Shown: positions 58,186 through 63,846 of the stretch, piece by piece
How the letters are laid out: each line of letters opens with the position of its first letter
Position numbering within the stretch: the first letter of the stretch is position 1
Origin: a virus
DNA: 63,846 bases
IMG/VR virus record: IMGVR_UViG_3300036766_002130
Coordinates: 1-63,846 of that record
Direction: 5' to 3' (one strand)
The notes under the pieces: generated by a model
Databases searched by the model: none
The model's input: only the letters and a program-made list of their open reading frames with translations
What the model was told of the DNA's origin: nothing
Program-made: the position numbers and the translations under genes

Positions 58186-59451
58186 TTATATGTGTGGCAA
58201 ATCTTTCCTATAAACTTCGACCAATACACGAAGCTCAACCCTGGTATCGAGATCGATCCTGGGAAAGCAACTTCCTACTACCAACTTGCCGTCAGAGGTA
58301 AACAAACCGAGCTCGGAAATTCCTTTTTTCGCAGACTTAGGCACGACAAATTCAAATGTTATTTTTTCCGGTAATATGTTAATGTTATCTGGATCAATAT
58401 CCCCATCCAAAACTGGATTTTCTACCACAAAATCTGCTCCGGAATCCGCACAAAGACTGCAGGGGTAGTTTCCGGTTCCAAGTTTCCACTTGAGAATACT
58501 CTTAACAAACGCTTCCGGTGACTCATCAAAATTTGTTCCATCATCAAAATTCCAAGCTTCGCTACTTCCCTCTTGGTCAAAGTACTTTGTAGATACTTGC
58601 CAATCCCCCATAACCTTACAATAGATATCTCCGTCTACTTCAATTACATGTCCAAATTCATCGGTTTTTGGATTCAGAAGAAGAATATAATGTGGAACTG
58701 TATGAACTGGTCTAGTATCCTCAATTCTACTATACAAGTTATCTAAGTAGCTGCTTCGCCACAAGTAATTACTGATTACTCCTCCCGATACCCCTGATTC
58801 TCCACTACCAATGGTATAAACTCTATTTAAAAGGATCTCTACTCCAAAGTGTGGACTTTTATAGTAAGAACTATCAAAACCAGGAGGATTTTCATTTTCA
58901 TCCCCAACAAACCATTCTGTCATATAAAAGGTACTGTAGTCCTTAGTATACATATCATATAGGTTTACTGTGAACTTTTGAACTAGAGCTATAATCTGAA
59001 TAGATTTGTATGTTCCCTTGATCTTGTACCAAGGAATTGCCTGGGCAATATCTCTTTTAATTTCTGCTATAGTAGTTTCATCTTCCGGGGGCAAGCCAAG
59101 TCCAATAAGGGCAGCTATATTCTTCAGGTAAGCTCTTGAGGTTACTAAGTCAGGATTGGATAGTTTAACTATATCTCTAACTTTTGTTAACCAGCTTCCA
59201 ACTTCAAGTTCTACTTCATCCACGTAGTCGAGAAGGATTTGGGATGTATGATATTTTACTGGAATTAGTCTAAGAAGGTCTAAAGCTACAGTGTGTTGAA
59301 TATCAGCACTAAACTCCATTTCCATTTCTATTTCAGTATCTAGAAATGGTCTGTGAGCCATAGTATAGCTAACATCGAAATCCATTTCCATTTCTATAGT
59401 AGCAGAGTTCTCCCAGTCTAAGTGGTAACCTTCATCAGCATGCCAACCCAC
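58186..59451 (-). CDS. baseplate/tail protein, P2 gpI-like
   Basis: A 421-residue protein. A helix-rich segment (SWLTKVRDIVKLSNPDLVTS ... LKNIAALIGLGLPPEDE) and VNLYDMYTKDYSTFYMTEWF resemble the tail protein I family that links baseplate and fibres in contractile phages. The N-terminal MGWHADEGYHLDW is echoed by a remnant at 60765-60812. Confidence 0.6.
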   Translation of the reverse strand: MGWHADEGYHLDWENSATIEMEMDFDVSYTMAHRPFLDTEIEMEMEFSADIQHTVALDLLRLIPVKYHTSQILLDYVDEVELEVGSWLTKVRDIVKLSNPDLVTSRAYLKNIAALIGLGLPPEDETTIAEIKRDIAQAIPWYKIKGTYKSIQIIALVQKFTVNLYDMYTKDYSTFYMTEWFVGDENENPPGFDSSYYKSPHFGVEILLNRVYTIGSGESGVSGGVISNYLWRSSYLDNLYSRIEDTRPVHTVPHYILLLNPKTDEFGHVIEVDGDIYCKVMGDWQVSTKYFDQEGSSEAWNFDDGTNFDESPEAFVKSILKWKLGTGNYPCSLCADSGADFVVENPVLDGDIDPDNINILPEKITFEFVVPKSAKKGISELGLFTSDGKLVVGSCFPRIDLDTRVELRVLVEVYRKDLPHI

Positions 59452-59454
59452 AGC

Positions 59455-60765
59455 CTAACTCCTATCTATGTCGGATTGCAATCTAAATAGATTGTATCTC
59501 CAAGGATTAGTTGTTACAGTTAAGGTTGCTGGATCGGAATATACCTCGCCAGCTACATTGTAAGCTCTACATTTATAAGTTCCAGCATCACCATAATCTG
59601 CATAAAATGACAAAGTTGAATTTGTCTTACCAGTTAACTCAATATCATCTTTGTACCATTGATAACTTGGGGTTGGAGCACCAACGGCAGTAATCGAAAA
59701 GGAAGCCAACTGTCCCTTAGCAACAGTAATACTATCAGGTTGATACGTGATTACTGGTGATGCTTCTATAGTAAGGATAGAAACATACCCAATCCCACTT
59801 CCATAACTATAACTAGTTACCCCAACCTTATCATCTATTAAAGCAGAACTTCCGGAAATTGTACGGTATTCACTTTCAAAAGATTCTGAGGGTACTACTA
59901 TACCCCCACCCTCATCAACTATTACTATACTTAATCCATCTGCTAAAGTAGAAAACATGATGGGTATGGTATTGTCACTTAACTTTACTGCCGTAATGCC
60001 GTAAGTCGGATGATCCCCTATAAGAGTAGTTTTAGCTTGAACTACACCCCCACCCGGTTCATATATTGCGTAGTAAAGGCCGCCTGTACTGGACCAGAGC
60101 AGCATAAAATTGCCAGTACTTAGAGGAACTGGGATTGCTGAGAGAACTACATCATCTACAATTGTTGGACCCTTAACAACAGTACCACTTTGATTATAGA
60201 TAGCAAACTGTAGTTCCTCACCCAAAAATTCCCAATTTCGGTAAGCTACAACAAAATTCCCCCCTACTAAAGTTGAGACCTTGGCAAAGGTGTTAACATC
60301 ATCTGAAGTAATTGTGGTTTCGGCCTTTATCAGATTTCCATCTGCATCATAGATAACAAAATAAAGACTCTCTGGGGCTGTTGTGTCGTAGACAATAACA
60401 AAATTGCCATTATTTAGGGTACAGCAACCTAATCGGGTTAGAGCATAATTGGCTTTGAAAACTGTAGAAGCTTTTACAACCACCCCAGTTGGTGAATAAA
60501 TAACAAAATTGCAATTAAATGTGTCCCAGTCTCCATAAGCTACGACTACATTTCCATTTAACAATTTAGTTACAGCTAGTGGCCAGGGGGCTAAACTAGC
60601 AAAAGTGCCAGAATAAGCTGCTACCAATTCGTTGGTATAGATAGCAAACTTTCCATAGTTTAGATCCCCTTCTTCTTCATATGCAACAAACAGATTACCT
60701 GTATCCAATGCCACACAATCGGATAAGTAAGTGCTATTAGAGAATACTTCAGATATCCAACTCAT
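59455..60765 (-). CDS. tail protein with propeller-like repeats and Ig domain
   Basis: A 436-residue protein: repeated NGNFVIVYD-type blades to about 340, then one Ig-like domain (QPDSITVAKGQLASFSITAV ... YKCRAYNVAG) and a C-terminal tag PWRYNLFRLQSDIDRS. Likely exposed on the virion for weak host binding. Confidence 0.7.
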   Translation of the reverse strand: MSWISEVFSNSTYLSDCVALDTGNLFVAYEEEGDLNYGKFAIYTNELVAAYSGTFASLAPWPLAVTKLLNGNVVVAYGDWDTFNCNFVIYSPTGVVVKASTVFKANYALTRLGCCTLNNGNFVIVYDTTAPESLYFVIYDADGNLIKAETTITSDDVNTFAKVSTLVGGNFVVAYRNWEFLGEELQFAIYNQSGTVVKGPTIVDDVVLSAIPVPLSTGNFMLLWSSTGGLYYAIYEPGGGVVQAKTTLIGDHPTYGITAVKLSDNTIPIMFSTLADGLSIVIVDEGGGIVVPSESFESEYRTISGSSALIDDKVGVTSYSYGSGIGYVSILTIEASPVITYQPDSITVAKGQLASFSITAVGAPTPSYQWYKDDIELTGKTNSTLSFYADYGDAGTYKCRAYNVAGEVYSDPATLTVTTNPWRYNLFRLQSDIDRS

Positions 60766-60812
60766 TATTTACCCTGGTCTAAATGATAATCTTCGTCGGT
60801 GTACCAACCTAT
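60765..60812 (-). pseudogene. remnant of gpI-like protein start
   Basis: GWYTDEDYHLDQGK and a stop, matching the first residues of the protein at 58186-59451 (GWHADEGYHLDW). It lies right after the Ig protein at 60816, so it marks a module duplication. Confidence 0.6.
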
Positions 60813-60815
60813 TTA

Positions 60816-63098
60816 CTAACTTCTGTCCACGTCAGATTGCAATTTAAACAAATTGTATCTCCAAGGGTTATCAACAACAGTCAATGTTGCGGAATCGGAA
60901 GACACTGCTTCACCAACACCATTATCAACATAACATTTGTAGGAACCTGCATCTGCAAAATTGCAGTAGAAGGAAAGACTTGGGCCCATTTCTCCAGCAA
61001 GGATCTGGACACCTTTATACCATTGGTAGGAAGGGGTAGGAACACCTATTGCTGTAACTGAAAAAGAAGCCAGTTGCCCTGCAGCAACAGTAATATCTCC
61101 AGATTGGTCAGTTATCTCCAAATACTGAACTGTAAGCTCTATTGGATCAGACCAATCTTCCCCCACTATGTTGTATGCTCTACATTTATAATAACCAGCA
61201 TCAGTCCTACCAGCAGTAAAATCAAGAGTTGAATTGGTCTCCCCAGTAATTAAATCGTACCCTTCTCCACCATCAAACCACCACTCATATTCAGGATCCG
61301 GGTTGCCAGTTGCTGTAACAAATAAACTAACTGGGTCCTCCTCATCAACAGTAGTATCGCTAGATTGATCGGTTATCTCTGGAACTGTAGCCAGCCCTTC
61401 GGTATAAAGATAATTAATCTCATCCCAAGTTAAGCATCTATTCCAAGCCGCAATGGCATCTAACAGCCCATCGTAATCGTCATAATTAGCGTTAATTTGA
61501 CAATTCTGCCCAAACATTAATGCTTGATTGTTTGAAGCATCACTTGCAGCTTTAGAACTTATATCTGTGGCAACTTTCCCGGCACCGTTGTTAACAATTA
61601 TTTCTAAGAATCCATTACGATCAATGTTGACAACTACAAACGCCCACTCATCTATATCTTCTGTGGAAACTGCTACGCTATATTGAGTTGGGAATAAAAC
61701 TTGAACTCCAACTTGGTCAGTAGCATCGTCACAATAAATTGCGTAGCCTAATGTACCCGAAACTTTAAATTTATGGAGGAGTGTCCCATATTTTCCTGCT
61801 TGAATGACCCCTCGTTTCATCCATAAAGCTATGGCTATATCTTGATTCGGGGCAAGATCAATATTATTAATATCCCCACAATTCACAGTATCCGGCAAGG
61901 ATTGATCAAAATCAAAAGCTCCACCAAAATGGCCGGTTGTGTGAAGAAGATTTGTGTTTCTCGAAGATGCTCCAGTATTTCCTTTTCCACTAATATCCTG
62001 AACGGTGGTATTAGCAGCATCATCATCCAATGGCCAAGCCCCTTGCAATCCATCCCAAATACTTGTTGCTGGATCTGGAGCTGGAGGTGCTGTGCCCAGG
62101 ACGAGCGCATTCAAAGAAGATCCAGTTCCAACATCAAGAAAAGCAAGACGGGTTAAATTATCATCAAATGCTCTAACATTACCAGAGCCACCATCCTGAT
62201 CGGTACCCAAAGCTCCAGCACAGAAAACATAATCAGTTGTACCTCTCTCAACTTTAATTTGCGTTGATTGAGCGCCGGTATCATAGGAAGCTAAAAGAGA
62301 ATCGCCACTTGCAGCAACCTTTCGGATTGAAAGATTGGAAGCTCTAGTTGTTGGAATTAAAAGATTGTTATTACTATCATAATCAAGCTTCTGTGGATAT
62401 GCACCATTACCTAAAGCAAACTCATCCCAATATGCTACTCCTTCTTTGTTAAATTTACGTACTGTAGAAGTCCAGGGACTAACATAAATACTCTGTCCTA
62501 TAGCATAGTCGCCATTTGGCCACATACACATACCATAAGAACATCCAGCAGTGGCCCTTGTCCATAGATAAACCATTTTGGAACCATCAGAACGTAAATA
62601 ACGTGTTGCACATTGACCTCCAGAAAATCTTGTACCACAGCCAACCACATTCCCTTCCGGCAAAAATTTAACATCAAAAGAGTATATTGGAGTCCCGGAT
62701 TGGCCCGAAGCACTCCAGACCTTAACACCAGAGGCATTAAGTAACGTAACTGATTTATCCGGTGTTCCAAATTCGACATGAGCTATAGCTAACCAACCAA
62801 ATGAATCCGCATCAAGCCCGTATGGTTTATAAGAGGAAGAACCAATGTTGTACATCCCACCAACCGCCCAGGTGGCGTCTAGAACCATCAAAGAAGTATA
62901 TTTGTAGACTTTTCCTTCATTCGTACCTACATATAAATTGCCAGTTGAATCTTTGGCCAGGGACAAAACACTTGCGGTTGTCCCAACATCCCAACTGTTT
63001 GAAATAGTCAAAGTCTGGGCTACAGTATCATAGGCAACGAGCCATAGATTCTTATTGCTAACTCTATCACCACCAACTAGGAAATTAATTGTAGCCAT
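60816..63098 (-). CDS. tail protein: propeller, LamG-like and two Ig domains
   Basis: A 760-residue virion protein. Residues 1-330 form WD/propeller-like repeats (SLAKDSTGNLYVGTNEGKVY), about 345-570 a concanavalin/LamG-like domain (GAWPLDDDA ... IALWMKRG ... AIAAWNRCLTWDEINYLY), and 575-745 two Ig-like domains (AGYYKCRAYN, AGSYKCYVDN). The C-terminal PWRYNLFKLQSDVDRS matches the smaller Ig protein. These carbohydrate-binding folds suit host attachment. Confidence 0.8.
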   Translation of the reverse strand: MATINFLVGGDRVSNKNLWLVAYDTVAQTLTISNSWDVGTTASVLSLAKDSTGNLYVGTNEGKVYKYTSLMVLDATWAVGGMYNIGSSSYKPYGLDADSFGWLAIAHVEFGTPDKSVTLLNASGVKVWSASGQSGTPIYSFDVKFLPEGNVVGCGTRFSGGQCATRYLRSDGSKMVYLWTRATAGCSYGMCMWPNGDYAIGQSIYVSPWTSTVRKFNKEGVAYWDEFALGNGAYPQKLDYDSNNNLLIPTTRASNLSIRKVAASGDSLLASYDTGAQSTQIKVERGTTDYVFCAGALGTDQDGGSGNVRAFDDNLTRLAFLDVGTGSSLNALVLGTAPPAPDPATSIWDGLQGAWPLDDDAANTTVQDISGKGNTGASSRNTNLLHTTGHFGGAFDFDQSLPDTVNCGDINNIDLAPNQDIAIALWMKRGVIQAGKYGTLLHKFKVSGTLGYAIYCDDATDQVGVQVLFPTQYSVAVSTEDIDEWAFVVVNIDRNGFLEIIVNNGAGKVATDISSKAASDASNNQALMFGQNCQINANYDDYDGLLDAIAAWNRCLTWDEINYLYTEGLATVPEITDQSSDTTVDEEDPVSLFVTATGNPDPEYEWWFDGGEGYDLITGETNSTLDFTAGRTDAGYYKCRAYNIVGEDWSDPIELTVQYLEITDQSGDITVAAGQLASFSVTAIGVPTPSYQWYKGVQILAGEMGPSLSFYCNFADAGSYKCYVDNGVGEAVSSDSATLTVVDNPWRYNLFKLQSDVDRS

Positions 63099-63139
63099 TT
63101 TTCACTTTCAACAGAAATCTTGTACTATCTTGAGCAGTT

Positions 63140-63649
63140 CTACTTCTGCCTCATCTTTAACTGGAAGTATATAGTATCACCCGCTAGAATTGTTCTCTCT
63201 GGATCGATGGATACTGCACCAATAAGTACTCCGGAGTTGTCGGATGATGTGCATAAGAACGCCCCATTTATTGGACCAATATCCCCACCAACAGCGGTTA
63301 GGGATACTTCCTTTGTAGTAACCCTCCAGTGCCCTTCATATTGATCAAGGGTCGGGAATCCCACATTAGATCTTTCAATCTGAAGCCTAGAATATCCATT
63401 TCCACTAGGTTCATTGGGAACAGTAACTAAAGTGGTTTCCTCAGAAATAGATCCTTTGCAAAGCCCTGTCCAGAAGTTATCAGAAGCAAAGTAAGTCGAA
63501 TCATTCTTTCTAAAAAAGGTATCGACAACAGCTTTTTCTCCCTCGTCAACCAAGATGTTGGAGCGTTCTTCCTTCCAAACTAACCCACCATTTTTATCAA
63601 AGCACCTTATACACCAGATGCACTCATACCATTCGTGTTTCTTACCCAT
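63140..63649 (-). CDS. virion structural protein, tail-associated
   Basis: A 169-residue protein (LVDEGEKAVVDTFFRKNDST) common in form to phage tail-fibre-adjacent proteins. The start is ATG 63649 with GAGGG upstream; its overlap with the upstream stop supports it. Confidence 0.55.
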   Translation of the reverse strand: MGKKHEWYECIWCIRCFDKNGGLVWKEERSNILVDEGEKAVVDTFFRKNDSTYFASDNFWTGLCKGSISEETTLVTVPNEPSGNGYSRLQIERSNVGFPTLDQYEGHWRVTTKEVSLTAVGGDIGPINGAFLCTSSDNSGVLIGAVSIDPERTILAGDTIYFQLKMRQK

Positions 63650-63846
63650 TTTTGAACCCTCGAACTCTATCAATAACAGATTCCATATTATCCAACTCAC
63701 GTTCCCAGATAACTAAAGTTTTCCAACCATGGCGTGCGAAATGGTCAGTTCTTTGTTGCTCTTCTTCTGGCTTATGCCAATAACTACCAAAAAATTCAAT
63801 AATTTTCTTTTGTCCGTTGATGTTGATGAAGTCGGGATTCTTCCCT
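63642..63846 (-). CDS. Vsr/DUF559-like endonuclease, 5' part missing
   Basis: The last 67 codons of a PD-(D/E)xK-type nuclease: PDFININGQKKIIEFFGSYW, then GWKTLVIWERELDN. This matches very-short-patch-repair or homing-type endonucleases. The rest lies beyond the window. A homing role is possible given the HNH fusion elsewhere. Confidence 0.65.
   Translation of the reverse strand, partial: GKNPDFININGQKKIIEFFGSYWHKPEEEQQRTDHFARHGWKTLVIWERELDNMESVIDRVRGFKNG

Noticed and set aside
1-63846. CRISPR array
   Set aside because: No regularly spaced direct repeats with unique spacers were seen; the repeated hairpins are far apart.
1-63846. Recoded stop codons (phage alternative code)
   Set aside because: TAA, TAG and TGA all end recognisable proteins at the expected length.
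1-63846. Integrase and attachment site
   Set aside because: No integrase or excision gene and no direct-repeat att core could be identified; lifestyle cannot be judged from this window.

Overview
The window is one contiguous piece of a large tailed double-stranded DNA phage genome (or a phage-like metagenomic contig), AT-rich and densely coding. It carries a phage replication set: RecA/UvsX-like recombinase, gp32-like SSB, clamp loader, sliding clamp, family A DNA polymerase, CHC2/TOPRIM primase, DnaB-like helicase and a winged-helix initiator-like protein. It also has tail and fibre genes, a phage sigma factor and an Imm-type superinfection immunity protein. All three normal stop codons are used, so the standard code applies. 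The host is probably a diderm bacterium: the phage encodes an outer-membrane beta-barrel-like protein, a lipoprotein, and KdsA for the KDO of lipopolysaccharide. I cannot name the host phylum.

Layout. 1-35.2 kb is transcribed leftward: replication and recombination, with 7-deazaguanine DNA modification genes scattered among them (dpdA 8.7 kb, queC 10.0 kb, queF 11.6 kb, queE 14.3 kb, an HNH-folE fusion 22.2 kb, and a remnant of a queuosine-salvage enzyme 24.9 kb). An RNA ligase, a SNF2-type helicase, a radical SAM enzyme and many tiny genes are also here. About 35.2-35.65 kb is a divergent promoter region. 35.7-44.5 kb runs rightward: small exported proteins sharing one signal-peptide cassette, Imm, a DNA methyltransferase, the sigma factor, a DUF932 protein and a second radical SAM protein. 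44.8-63.8 kb runs leftward again: an HTH-phosphoesterase, a 10-kb block of glycosyltransferases, FkbM-type methyltransferases, a pyruvyltransferase and DUF115 proteins, then tail and fibre genes with Ig-like domains.

How it fits together. FolE, QueE, QueC, QueF and DpdA suggest that preQ0 is made, reduced to preQ1 and exchanged into DNA, which would shield the genome from restriction; no QueD was recognised, so that step may come from the host. The polymerase appears to be an in-frame fusion of a uracil-DNA glycosylase domain, a 3'-5' exonuclease and a family A polymerase whose motif C lies before motif A, that is, a circularly permuted palm. A family of nearly identical promoters drives blocks on both strands. 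An IS605-type tnpB and six dispersed copies of its terminal hairpin, with two internally deleted derivatives, are spread over the window. Several small genes are frameshifted or truncated.
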